NCBI GenBank assembly: GCA_963668495.1
Contig: OY764545.1
Span: 186,001-250,000, forward strand
DNA from: Oleispirillum sp963668495
GTDB lineage: Bacteria > Pseudomonadota > Alphaproteobacteria > Rhodospirillales > Rhodospirillaceae
DNA: 64,000 nucleotides
Reading direction: 5' to 3'
The position numbers were made by a program, and so were the translations under genes. A model generated the notes under the pieces. That model searched no databases, had not been told where the DNA came from, and worked only from the letters and a program-made list of their open reading frames with translations. Positions 52,758 through 61,940 of this stretch are shown piece by piece. The first letter of the stretch is position 1; each line of letters opens with the position of its first letter.

Positions 52758-54386
52758 ATGGCAGAGAACAAAGATCCCATGATTCCAGATGGGCATGTCA
52801 ATCCCATCGATACGGATTATCAAGTGGGTCAAGACAACATCATCGTAAACCTTGGCCCATTTGGTTTTGATTTTCACAACCGGGTTTTTGCTGTTTCCGG
52901 TCTGATGGTTGTGGCGTTTGTTGTTCTGACCCTTGCCTTTCAAAATCAGGTTGAACCCCTGTTCAGCAATTTGCGGGTTTGGCTGACCAGCCATATGGAT
53001 TGGTTCTTCTTATCCGCCGCCAATGTCTTTGTTATTGTTTGCCTTGGCCTTGTCGTCTCTCCGTTGGGCAAGGTTCGCCTTGGCGGGACGGAGGCGACCC
53101 CGGATTACAGTTACCTTGGCTGGTTATCCATGCTGTTTGCCGCGGGCATGGGGATCGGCCTGATGTTCTTTGGTGTGTCAGAACCGTTGTCACATTTCCA
53201 AAGCTCCATGGGCGGCATCGCGGTCGAAAACGGCGTCCGCACCGACTGGGCACCCCTTGCCGGAGCCGCAGCCAACACGGAAGCCGCCAAAGACCTTGCC
53301 ATGGCAGCCACCATTTATCACTGGGGCTTACACCCATGGGCCGTATATGCGGTGATGGCTCTTGGCTTGGCCCTGTTTTCCTTTAACAAAGGCCTTCCCC
53401 TGACCATCCGCTCCGTATTCTACCCGGTTTTTGGCGAACGGATTTGGGGCTGGCCCGGACATATCGTTGATATTCTGGCTGTCTTGGCAACCCTATTCGG
53501 CCTGTCCACATCTTTGGGCCTTGGCGCGTCTCAGGCCAGTTCCGGCCTGCACCACCTGTTTGATTTGCCGCTGGGCGAAACAACCGAAGTCATCTTGGTC
53601 TTTTGCATCACAGGCGTCGCACTTATCTCAGTCGTCACCGGTCTTGATGCCGGTGTGAAGCGCCTATCTGAACTGAATATGATGCTGGCGGTTCTTTTGC
53701 TGGTCTTTCTGCTGATTGCCGGCCCGACCGCCCTACTTTTCAGTGGGTTCTTTGAGAACCTGTGGTCTTATGTCAACTATCTGCCGGATTTGGCGTCCCC
53801 ATTTGGACGCGAAGACAAGAACTTTGCCACAGGCTGGACGGCATTTTATTGGTCGTGGTGGTTTTCGTGGAGTCCGTTCGTCGGCATGTTCATTGCCCGA
53901 ATTTCTCGCGGACGGACCGTGCGGGAATTCATCGTCTCGGTGCTGCTGGTGCCATCCTTGGCCAGCGTCCTGTGGATGACCGTTTTCGGCGACACCGCCA
54001 TTAATCAAGTGGTCAACCACGGCATGACAGCCATTGCAGAGGCCGAATTGCCCCTGCGGCTGTTCACCATGCTGGAAACCCTGCCACTTGCGGGAATTAC
54101 GTCCTTCATCGCGATCATTTTGGTGGTGGTCTTCTTTGTGACATCATCAGATTCTGGGTCTCTGGTCATTGACGTGATCTCCGCCGGGGGGAAAGTGGAC
54201 TCTCCAGTTCCGCAACGTATCTTCTGGTGTGTCTTTGAAGGCTTGGTTGCCGTCTCCCTAATTCTTGGCGGTGGGCTGGTGGCCTTGCAAGCCATGTCGG
54301 TATCGACTGGACTTCCCTTTACTTTAGTCCTTCTCATTGCGACATTCTCAATGATTAAAGGGTTGATGAGCGAACCCAGACGCTAA
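52758..54386 (+). CDS. BCCT-family betaine/choline/carnitine transporter
   Basis: A 542-residue secondary transporter with about 12 membrane helices. The family signature in helix 8 is YWSWWFSWSPFVGMFIARIS followed by RGRTVREF, and helix 4 has the glycine-rich MLFAAGMGIGLMFFGVSEPL. The start at 52758 follows a perfect AAGGAGG; the frame extends upstream to 52734. Likely substrates are quaternary amines or DMSP for osmoprotection or catabolism; the exact one cannot be read. It is followed by a cNMP/CBS/DUF294 protein after 23 nt, which may regulate the transporter. Confidence 0.93.
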   Translation: MAENKDPMIPDGHVNPIDTDYQVGQDNIIVNLGPFGFDFHNRVFAVSGLMVVAFVVLTLAFQNQVEPLFSNLRVWLTSHMDWFFLSAANVFVIVCLGLVVSPLGKVRLGGTEATPDYSYLGWLSMLFAAGMGIGLMFFGVSEPLSHFQSSMGGIAVENGVRTDWAPLAGAAANTEAAKDLAMAATIYHWGLHPWAVYAVMALGLALFSFNKGLPLTIRSVFYPVFGERIWGWPGHIVDILAVLATLFGLSTSLGLGASQASSGLHHLFDLPLGETTEVILVFCITGVALISVVTGLDAGVKRLSELNMMLAVLLLVFLLIAGPTALLFSGFFENLWSYVNYLPDLASPFGREDKNFATGWTAFYWSWWFSWSPFVGMFIARISRGRTVREFIVSVLLVPSLASVLWMTVFGDTAINQVVNHGMTAIAEAELPLRLFTMLETLPLAGITSFIAIILVVVFFVTSSDSGSLVIDVISAGGKVDSPVPQRIFWCVFEGLVAVSLILGGGLVALQAMSVSTGLPFTLVLLIATFSMIKGLMSEPRR

Positions 54387-54409
54387 ACACACAACGGCGG
54401 GAGGCAAAC

Positions 54410-56284
54410 ATGCAAGCCGAACAGATCGAAATCATCGACTTCCTGCGCCGCCACCCACCGTTTACCGAACTCCCCGAAGATATTCTGACCCGCGTCGCGT
54501 CCGAAGTCGAAATCACATACTACAAAGCCGGCACCAAGATCATGGAGGTCGGTGACGTCACCAATGATTGGCACATCATCCGCAGCGGATCGGTCGAGGT
54601 CTACCGCCGTAATGGTGTGCTGTATAATCGCCTTAGCGAAGGTGGTTTCTTTGGTGAGTTTGCTCTCCTGCGCAACAACAAACGGGTACGCTTCCCGGTT
54701 ACGGCACTGGAAGACACCCTGCTGTACCTGATCCCAGAAGCCACATTCACGGACCTGTTCGAAACCCATGACGGGTTTGCAGACATTGTCGAACTCGAAG
54801 ACCGCACCCGCCTGCGGCATGCGGTTGCCCGCTATGAAGATGCCAACGAGCTTATGTCCCTGCGGGTCGAGGAACTGGTCTCCCGCGTTCCGGTTTGTAT
54901 TGCAATCACGGCAACCGTCCGTGAGGCCGCCATCCGCATGACCGACGAAGGCGTATCGTCCCTTTTGATCCAAGCCTCGGATGAGGACAGCGACTCTCCG
55001 ACAATTTTGGGCATTGTGACCGATCGTGACATCCGCAGCCGACTTGTCGCTTTGGGGCTGGATTATGATACGCCGATCTCAGACATTATGACTGCCGACT
55101 TGATCAAGGTTGAACACAACCAACTGATTTTCGAAGCCATGCTGGAAATGCTGCGGTTCAATGTCCACCGCCTGCCCGTCATGAAACACGGGAAAGCCAT
55201 CGGCATTGTCGCCCTGTCTGATATTATCCGATACGAATCCCAAAACAGCCTATTTGTCGTCAGCAGCATTTACCGCGCCCAATCTGTCGAAGACCTTGTG
55301 GATTTGAAGCAAGACGTACGCGCAAGCTTCCAACGCATGGTGAATGAGGGAGCAAATTCCCGTATGATCGGCGGAGCCATGGCACAAATCGGCAGCAGTT
55401 TCAAACAACGGTTACTGGAACTGGCAGAAGAAAGTTTGGGTGCGCCACCTGTGCCCTATTGTTTTCTGGCAATGGGGTCCATGGCACGTGAAGAACAACT
55501 GATCGTCACCGATCAGGACAACGCCCTGATTCTTGATAACCGTTACGACCCGGTTCTGCACGGCGAGTATTTCGAAAAACTGGCAAGGTTCGTCTGTGAT
55601 GGACTGGCTGCCTGCGGATATGTGCCCTGTACGGGCGACATAATGGCAACCAATCCCAAATGGCGGCAACCATTCTATGTTTGGGAAAATTACTTCAGTG
55701 ATTGGATTGATAATCCAACACCGGAATCTTTGCTGAACAGTTCAATCTTCTTTGATCTGGAGGGCGTTTATGGCGAAACCCGTTGGGCCGATATGCTAAA
55801 TGATCTGATCCGACGCAAAGCCATGCGTGCTTCACGGTTTTTGGCCTGTATCGCCCGCAACGCATTGTTACGCACACCGCCACTTGGCTTTTTCAAAGAC
55901 TTTGTCATGGAAACCGATGGTCGCCACACCAATTCCATTAACATGAAGCGGCGCGGGACGGCTCCGCTATCCGATTTGATCCGCGTCCATGCTTTGGCTG
56001 TCGGCTCGAAAGCTCGGAACTCATTTGAACGCCTAAACGACATTGAGGAAGCCAATATCCTTCCTCCGGGACGATGCCTTGACTTAAGGGACACCCTTGA
56101 ACTGATTTCCATGGTTCGCATTCGTCATCAGGCTTTGGATTTGGAGGCCGGACGGGAGCCCGATAACAATGTCGAACCGGAAAATCTGTCTGAACTGGAA
56201 CGTCAACACCTGAAAGATGCCTTCCAGATTCTAAGCAACGCCCAAAAATACCTGAAATTCCGTTATCAGCCGGGCCGCATGTAG
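54410..56284 (+). CDS. cNMP-binding/CBS/DUF294 nucleotidyltransferase-like protein
   Basis: A 624-residue multi-domain regulator. A cyclic-nucleotide-binding domain (about 14-125) has GSVEVYRRNGVLYNRLSEGG and FFGEFALL. Two CBS domains follow (about 155-285; GVSSLLIQASDEDSDS, LGIVTDRDIRSRL, LPVMKHGKAIGIVALSDIIR). The GlnD-like nucleotidyltransferase DUF294 (about 315-450) has FLAMGSMAREEQLIVTDQDN, keeping the G-S and D-x-D residues. A DUF294_C helical domain (about 480-620) ends the protein. Homologues often stand beside solute symporters and exonucleases and may regulate transport in response to nucleotides. It lies between a BCCT gene and an exonuclease gene. Confidence 0.9.
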   Translation: MQAEQIEIIDFLRRHPPFTELPEDILTRVASEVEITYYKAGTKIMEVGDVTNDWHIIRSGSVEVYRRNGVLYNRLSEGGFFGEFALLRNNKRVRFPVTALEDTLLYLIPEATFTDLFETHDGFADIVELEDRTRLRHAVARYEDANELMSLRVEELVSRVPVCIAITATVREAAIRMTDEGVSSLLIQASDEDSDSPTILGIVTDRDIRSRLVALGLDYDTPISDIMTADLIKVEHNQLIFEAMLEMLRFNVHRLPVMKHGKAIGIVALSDIIRYESQNSLFVVSSIYRAQSVEDLVDLKQDVRASFQRMVNEGANSRMIGGAMAQIGSSFKQRLLELAEESLGAPPVPYCFLAMGSMAREEQLIVTDQDNALILDNRYDPVLHGEYFEKLARFVCDGLAACGYVPCTGDIMATNPKWRQPFYVWENYFSDWIDNPTPESLLNSSIFFDLEGVYGETRWADMLNDLIRRKAMRASRFLACIARNALLRTPPLGFFKDFVMETDGRHTNSINMKRRGTAPLSDLIRVHALAVGSKARNSFERLNDIEEANILPPGRCLDLRDTLELISMVRIRHQALDLEAGREPDNNVEPENLSELERQHLKDAFQILSNAQKYLKFRYQPGRM

Positions 56285-56295
56285 GAGGGCCGATA

Positions 56296-57051
56296 TTGTT
56301 TTATTTGGGGCGCAAAGAACTTCAGGCCGAACCCTCACTTGGGGCAGGATCAACCCAGATCAAAGACTGGCCTGAGCATTTTCACAAACGCGCCGAAACC
56401 GCCAAGCATGCATCATTGCGGGAGTATTATGCCGCCGGCATTCCCGGACCGGATACACCATTATCCGATGTCCCCCTAATTGCTATGGACTTTGAAACCA
56501 CCGATCTTGACCCAATCAACGGCGGCATTGTCAGCATTGGCATCGTCCCCATGACAATTCGTCGGATCAAATGTTCACAATCACGTCATTGGATACTAAA
56601 ACCACGCGCCAAGCTGACCGCAGAATCCATTGTCCTGCACGGCATTACCCATTCTGACATTGAACGCGCCCCGGATTTAATCCGTATTCTGCCAACCTTG
56701 TTACAACATTTGCAGGGAAAGGTGGTTGTTGCTCACCACCGAGGGATTGAGCGTCTGTTTCTCAACACGGCACTCAAAGCTCGATTAGGGGAAGGCATAG
56801 ACTTCCCCATCATCGACACCATGGAGTTGGAAGCCCGCATTCACCGCCGCCGCGCCCTAGGCTTTTGGGATAGTCTGCTGGGCCGGAAACAGGTTTCCAT
56901 CCGCCTGACAGAAAGCCGAGGCCGATATAACCTTCCATTGTATCGCCCGCACAATGCCCTGAGCGATGCCTTGGCCTGCGCCGAATTGTTGCAGGCACAA
57001 GTGGCGGATCGCTTCTCTCCCGATACTCCGGTTAGTGAAATCTGGGCGTAA
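56296..57051 (+). CDS. DnaQ-like 3'-5' exonuclease (DEDDh)
   Basis: A 251-residue exonuclease-fold protein similar to the DNA polymerase III epsilon subunit. DEDDh motifs are AMDFETTDLDP near residues 63-73, the middle motif with VVAHHRGIERLF, and the final PHNALSDALACAELLQ with the catalytic His and Asp. The start is a TTG at 56296 behind GGAGGG, because no ATG gives the full fold. It follows the DUF294 gene by 11 nt. The pair DUF294-exonuclease is common near acetate and other symporters; the substrate is not known. Confidence 0.88.
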   Translation: MFYLGRKELQAEPSLGAGSTQIKDWPEHFHKRAETAKHASLREYYAAGIPGPDTPLSDVPLIAMDFETTDLDPINGGIVSIGIVPMTIRRIKCSQSRHWILKPRAKLTAESIVLHGITHSDIERAPDLIRILPTLLQHLQGKVVVAHHRGIERLFLNTALKARLGEGIDFPIIDTMELEARIHRRRALGFWDSLLGRKQVSIRLTESRGRYNLPLYRPHNALSDALACAELLQAQVADRFSPDTPVSEIWA

Positions 57052-57111
57052 ATGCAACCTGAGCACCAGATTGCGCCTCTATTCTTATTTCCAAGCAACG
57101 CCACACATACC

Positions 57112-57137
57112 CCCCTTTAACCAGATGGCTAAAGGGG
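57112..57137. terminator. Weak hairpin between exonuclease and beta-propeller genes
   Basis: CCCCTTTA (57112-57119) pairs with TAAAGGGG (57130-57137) around a 10-nt loop, between convergent genes. Only short T-tracts follow. Confidence 0.45.
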
Positions 57138-57181
57138 ATCTTTCGCAAGAGCTCTAAGCAATTCACCTAGAGAGATAAGCC

Positions 57182-58432
57182 CTAAGCAATTTGGCTCATT
57201 TCTGCGGCTGTTGCTTCCGGGCGACCTTGCGTAATCGCACGAAGAGCCACGGCTTTCGCCGTACGCGAGGCTTGCAACGGTGAACGGTATCCACGCATAC
57301 CGGACATTGTGGTCCCGTATGCTCCGACAAATGTAAAGTCATTGATATTGTCAAAGTATTCACCCGCCCTGATCAAACTGCCGGGCGTCAGGGTCAATAT
57401 TGCATCCGGTTTGGCCGTGTCGCTGGCATTATAAACACAAATTACATTGCCCCGGACAAACCAAATCCGATTGTTGTCCGCGGTGTATTGTGCTGCCCAG
57501 AAATATCCAGATTCGCCATAACTGAAATCATCAACTGTCGTGAATGTTTGGAAATCATTTGTTTTTAACAACTTGCCTGCCATCGCCCAGGATGCGTTGA
57601 ACGCCCCCATCAAGATATAGGCCGTCGATCCCTGGAAACTGATATCCCGGAACTCATAGGGATAGGTGGAAGACGGTTGCATTTTATCGGTAACGGTTGC
57701 CGTACTCAGTTCGGTTGCCGTGGCGTCAATGGACTGAATGCGTGAGGCCGCATTATAGCTTCCCGACCCCTGTTTACCGCCGATTGAGGCAACATAAATA
57801 TCACTACCGTGTGCATCCATGGCAAATGCATTCCCGGCAAAGCCGTTATTATGGTCGTTCGTCCCGACAGTAATGGACGTCCCACCGCTTACGGTGAAGC
57901 GAACCAACATACTGCTTGCATAGTTTTCCCATGAAGAATCAGCAAAGCTGAACAAACCAAACAAGGTATTCCCGATGACAAGCAGAGCCTGCCCATATGC
58001 GGTATAACCCGTCGGCACCAGTGAACTGTCAAGGGTGTAGGAAACGGCGGTTTCTTCAAAGGTCGTTGCGTTGATTTCCGTCACACGGGCATTGTCGTAA
58101 TCGATCGCATAAAGGTAGTCGCCCAACTTAACCAACGTGTACAAGTTTTCAACGTTCGACCAGCCCTTAACCGTTTTTAGGAGTGCCGGTGCCGCAACGT
58201 CATAGACATAGACAGCCCGATTTTCATCTTGGGCATAATCCGTCACAAACAACTGCAAATCAGTTGCAGATTGAGCAACCCCTTCAACCTTGGGATCTCC
58301 ATTCAAGTCAGTCTTCAAATCTGGATAAGGCGTGACGGCCTGCCCACCGACATCCTCAATCCGTCCGACCATCCCTTCACCTTTACCAGTTGCATAGGTG
58401 TAAACACTGTAACCTGCGTAAGAAACTGCCAT
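57182..58432 (-). CDS. Predicted beta-propeller protein of unknown function next to a TonB receptor
   Basis: A 416-residue protein without cleavable signal peptide or membrane helix. It starts MAVSYAGYSVYTYATGKGEG at 58432 behind AGGAGAAG. It is rich in beta-strand, Gly, Ser, Thr and Asp, and about six repeats with the pattern of short strands plus GDxLYAIDYDN or GNTLFGLFSF suggest a propeller fold. Only one Cys is present near the end (VICVYN). The C-terminus ends PEATAAEMSQIA, small and hydrophobic, as in non-RTX type I secretion substrates, which would make export possible; this is speculative. It is 158 nt downstream of a TonB receptor and probably co-transcribed, hinting at a role in ligand capture. 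No firm family was recognised. Confidence 0.75.
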   Translation of the reverse strand: MAVSYAGYSVYTYATGKGEGMVGRIEDVGGQAVTPYPDLKTDLNGDPKVEGVAQSATDLQLFVTDYAQDENRAVYVYDVAAPALLKTVKGWSNVENLYTLVKLGDYLYAIDYDNARVTEINATTFEETAVSYTLDSSLVPTGYTAYGQALLVIGNTLFGLFSFADSSWENYASSMLVRFTVSGGTSITVGTNDHNNGFAGNAFAMDAHGSDIYVASIGGKQGSGSYNAASRIQSIDATATELSTATVTDKMQPSSTYPYEFRDISFQGSTAYILMGAFNASWAMAGKLLKTNDFQTFTTVDDFSYGESGYFWAAQYTADNNRIWFVRGNVICVYNASDTAKPDAILTLTPGSLIRAGEYFDNINDFTFVGAYGTTMSGMRGYRSPLQASRTAKAVALRAITQGRPEATAAEMSQIA

Positions 58433-58590
58433 TTGCTTCTCCTGTTGTGACAGTTAAAGGAAACTCTACTCCCTTGACAAACCCACCCAAGGCACGCGGC
58501 ACCGGTAGCAAATTTAACGATATAACGTATTGTTACATATGCGCCCCATACCCGCGATTAGCCCACCCCACCGGGAACTGAATAATTCAG

Positions 58591-61077
58591 TTAGAACGTC
58601 CACCCCAATGTCGCGTAAACCGTCCGGCCCTGTTGCGGATAGTCCACGTTGTAGTTGTTAAAAGGTACGATGCTGCGCGGGGAGTTTATCACACACTCGC
58701 GCTTCTCCGGCGATCCAGGCGGGAACATAGAACAATCGCGCCAAATCCGCTTATCTGCGTCCCCGTCACCATCAAGCCACGCCGTCTGTTTCGGCCCCTG
58801 ATTGAAAATATCATTGATGCCGAAGGATAACTTGGCCCCGCCCCAGAATTTATAATGTAATCCTGCGTCAACAGTTGTCAGGGGACGGTTGAACCACGTT
58901 GTGTGCCAAAAATCCCGTCCGGTGTGTTTCAATTCCGCAAAGGTGGTCAAATCCCCGTCAAGAAAATGCAAATTCAACCGAACGTTCCCGACCAGGAGCG
59001 GCGTGCGCAATGTACGGTTTTTCTGACCGGGATACCGGGTTCTAGGCGTAGAGCCTCCGCCGAAATAATAATATCCGTCATTCTGATACCACCCCTCCTG
59101 CCGGGTGACGGCAAAATTCAGATCAGCAAATTTTCCATAACGGATTGTGCCTTCGAATTCCCCACCATGGGTATAGGTATCGCCGGAATTGACATATTTT
59201 GCCGCAATCGGAACCGAATAAAAGGTAATTTCATTCTTGGTTTTTCGCTCAAAATAGGTTGCCCGGAAACTGCCGCTGAAATCACCATAAATATGCCCGT
59301 CCCAGCCAAAACCAATGTCGGAATTGCGACCGAATTCCCGGGACAATCCCGTGGCCTTGCCCGTACTGTCCGCATTGGGGACCACCCATATGCCATCACC
59401 ATAGATTTCATAGAAACTGGGATAACGGTTGTACGTGCCATAGTTGCCAAAAACCTGCCAGCCACGCGGCAGCTTGATTTTTGCACTCACGCTCCCTGAT
59501 GGTTGCCAATCATAATCCCCATCGCCATCACCGCCGGGCGCCCATCGGGACGCAATGACCGGACCCTGCATCCGTTCCAGCCGTCCGATCGGGGTGATTT
59601 CCAATCCACCGCCGAGGATGTTGAAGGTCATGGTATCCTGTAATTGGATATTGGTTTTGCGGCGGCGAAATGTATCAATAAAATCCGATGAGCTTCCCCG
59701 ACCATTCATATCGGCATGGAGAGTCTCCTGATACCAATCGGCGTGCAATTCAAAAAAATGGTCAATCGGCCAGCCATCTCCCAGTGCATAGCTCGCATCT
59801 CCGGCAAGGCCATATCGCCGCGTCTGGTGATGGGTGTACTGGGTCCCAATGTGAAAACCCGAGCCGGGATTAAGGTGTCGATACCATTGATGCAAATCCA
59901 AGGCAGAGGCCGTCACACCAAGGGCCAAATCGTCAAAGGTATCATTCCACCCCAGAACCAGATCGTGCTGCCCTTGCTTCTGCCGTTTATGGGGGGCCCC
60001 GTACTGCCGATTATCTTCAGTGTCTCCGACATGATCGATATAACGTGGGTTGGCTGAATCCCACGTCTTTCCTGGAAGGGCACGGTTCATATAGGTGTAG
60101 GTCCATTTGGCAAACACATTGTCGTTCTGCCATTTCAGGAATAGGTCACTCTTTTTTGAATCGTTGTACCTTCGGGTTCGCTCCGCTGAACAGTAATCTT
60201 GGCCAGAGCACGTATCCACTGGTTGACCATCTGAATGCTTGGCGCCGTCGTTCAACTGCTGGACAACGTAATTGGTATACTTGAAATTCCCCTTACTGCG
60301 ATCGTGGTTCATGCCCAACATAACCGCACCAGTACCTAATGGCGCCGTAACACTCGCACCAACCTGACGGCCAATAAAGGAACGCGCGCCAACGGAAAGC
60401 GATCTCTCGATGCCTTTGGGCCTTTTGGTCACAATGTTGATCGCCCCCCCCAGGGGGGCGCCGGAAAACCGTGCAGGCGTTGTCCCCCTGTAGACTTCCA
60501 CCCGTTCAACGTTAGAGATCGGAATCGTGGACAGGTCAGCGGCCAACTGGCTCGCCGTATTGAACGGTACACCATCAATGTAAATATTGACCTGACTGGG
60601 CGCACTGCCCCGGATGCTGGCAGTCGAATAATGCCCCGTGCCCGCTACACGTCTGACATAGACGCCGGGAATCTGGTCCAACAATTCCGGCAGAGATTTG
60701 TGCTCACCTTTGATTTCTTTGGGGTATGCAACTGTGACAACGCCAGGCGATAATGCATTTTCCAGCTGACTACGATCTGCTTCCACTACGACATCGGGAA
60801 TCGTCACCCAATCTTCTTTGGGAGCAGCGGGGAAGGAACCATCACTTCCATCCGTCTCAGCTCCAGTTTCTGCATCTGCATCTGCATCTGCTTCAGCTCC
60901 TGCATCGGTATCCGTGACCCCTTTTTCTTGTGCCCATGCCTCATTTGTTGCAGGAACCGTAAATACGCTAAGCGCCGTTGCCGCAATTACTGACGACATC
61001 AATAATCTCGTCAGGGCATTGCGTGAAAGCAAGCTAGGGGTATGGCTATCTCCAAATTCCTGTAGTCGATCCAACAT
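58591..61077 (-). CDS. TonB-dependent outer-membrane receptor
   Basis: An 828-residue TonB-dependent transporter. The start at 61077 follows GGGAGGA; the upstream frame is not needed. A long N-terminal stretch ends in a signal sequence with cleavage near AWA-QEKG. An acidic low-complexity linker (about 55-80; ADADADAETGAETD) precedes the TonB-box region WVTIPDVVVEADRS. The plug has LPELLDQIPGVYVRRVAGTG and ERVEVYRGTTPARFSGAPLG, and the barrel ends RTVYATLGWTF with the terminal Phe. Loops contain many His and Cys residues, for example CSGQDYCSAERT. The ligand is unknown; the downstream propeller gene and a Zur-like box upstream point to a metal or metal chelate. Confidence 0.9.
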   Translation of the reverse strand: MLDRLQEFGDSHTPSLLSRNALTRLLMSSVIAATALSVFTVPATNEAWAQEKGVTDTDAGAEADADADAETGAETDGSDGSFPAAPKEDWVTIPDVVVEADRSQLENALSPGVVTVAYPKEIKGEHKSLPELLDQIPGVYVRRVAGTGHYSTASIRGSAPSQVNIYIDGVPFNTASQLAADLSTIPISNVERVEVYRGTTPARFSGAPLGGAINIVTKRPKGIERSLSVGARSFIGRQVGASVTAPLGTGAVMLGMNHDRSKGNFKYTNYVVQQLNDGAKHSDGQPVDTCSGQDYCSAERTRRYNDSKKSDLFLKWQNDNVFAKWTYTYMNRALPGKTWDSANPRYIDHVGDTEDNRQYGAPHKRQKQGQHDLVLGWNDTFDDLALGVTASALDLHQWYRHLNPGSGFHIGTQYTHHQTRRYGLAGDASYALGDGWPIDHFFELHADWYQETLHADMNGRGSSSDFIDTFRRRKTNIQLQDTMTFNILGGGLEITPIGRLERMQGPVIASRWAPGGDGDGDYDWQPSGSVSAKIKLPRGWQVFGNYGTYNRYPSFYEIYGDGIWVVPNADSTGKATGLSREFGRNSDIGFGWDGHIYGDFSGSFRATYFERKTKNEITFYSVPIAAKYVNSGDTYTHGGEFEGTIRYGKFADLNFAVTRQEGWYQNDGYYYFGGGSTPRTRYPGQKNRTLRTPLLVGNVRLNLHFLDGDLTTFAELKHTGRDFWHTTWFNRPLTTVDAGLHYKFWGGAKLSFGINDIFNQGPKQTAWLDGDGDADKRIWRDCSMFPPGSPEKRECVINSPRSIVPFNNYNVDYPQQGRTVYATLGWTF

Positions 61078-61420
61078 TGTTTCCTCCCGGCACACACTGC
61101 CACCACACCCCGTACACGCAACTACTACCAAGGCAGCGCGCTGAGCTGTTTTCTTTGGATAAATGCGGGAAATCCGCCGAATTCCGTCCTTCATCTCATG
61201 GCGGTCACGCCCACGCACGACCCTCACGCCAGAGAGACAAAGTACTTACAAAATCATTCGGCCTTGATTGACATACGCTCGAAGCAGAGCGTTATAGAAC
61301 CTGAACTACGTGACATATGACAAAACCAACGAGAGAGGTCGACAATCCCCCTTTTGATACCCTGCCCTCAATCTTCTCCTGCACTGGCATCAGCACATCA
61401 CACGCCCAAGAACACATTAT

Positions 61421-61433
61421 GTTATGTTGTAAC
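61421..61433. promoter_or_regulatory. Zur-like palindrome upstream of the TonB receptor
   Basis: GTTATGTTGTAAC matches the 13-bp core GTTATAnTATAAC of Zur sites at 10 of 12 fixed positions, inside an A/T-rich stretch. It lies 344 nt before the receptor start. The intervening leader (61078-61420) holds no gene or known riboswitch that I could recognise. Zinc control is only suggested. Confidence 0.3.
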
Positions 61434-61685
61434 TATAATTTTAAGTCGGGCCTTATTGGGGGTGTCAACTCAGATAAAATCTATTCGTTGTATTTTTCTT
61501 GATAAAAACTTTCTGCGGGATTGCCGCAAATTGCCTTCGAGATTGGGAGTTGCAGAATCTTGGAAAGTCAGACGATCCGAAACACATATCAGCGACAAAA
61601 TCACTCAGATGCTAGTCGAGTCGACCATCCCTGCACGCCGGAATGATGCTTTCAAACATTAACCCGGCGTCATACCCCCTATTGA

Positions 61686-61877
61686 GCAGTTCAACCATTT
61701 TTTTTATCTGGAGGTGTTTGCGACGAAGGCCGTTGGAACCAGCTGTTCTGGACTTTTGCCTTATCTATCATGCCCACCATTTTGGTGTTTGCGGGCGGAT
61801 TGGAGACACTCCAAACGAACGCCCGCATCGCGTTTAACGAGATCATTCGCGAAAAAGATGCGCCTCAGACCGAATAA
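61686..61877 (+). pseudogene. Remnant of a BCCT-type transporter gene (C-terminal part)
   Basis: The open frame, bounded upstream by a stop at 61683, reads VQPFFLSGG, then RWNQLFWTFALSIMPTILVF and AGGLETLQT, ending AFNEIIREKDAPQTE-stop. FLSGG...RWxxLFW...LVFAGGLETLQT closely follows the helix 10-11 region of BCCT proteins (TSGG...WQRxFW...LLLAGGLxALQT). No start or upstream transporter body exists, and the sequence after LQT jumps to a tail. It stands next to an intact BCCT gene on the opposite strand, so it looks like a deleted paralogue. The upstream 61434-61685 holds nothing recognisable. Confidence 0.5.
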
Positions 61878-61879
61878 AC

Positions 61880-61918
61880 AAAAAATCCCCCACAGAAATT
61901 CAATACTCTGTGAGGGAT
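61880..61918 (-). terminator. Terminator of the second BCCT gene
   Basis: On the minus strand ATCCCTCACAGA (61918-61907) pairs with TCTGTGGGGGAT (61896-61885), followed by a T-run (As on plus at 61879-61885). It lies 22 nt after the transporter stop. Confidence 0.85.
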
Positions 61919-61940
61919 CAATATGTACTGCGCGTAATGG

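Noticed and set aside
61317..61662. Short ORFs upstream of the second TonB receptor
   Set aside because: No ribosome site, no recognisable domains; the region looks regulatory.
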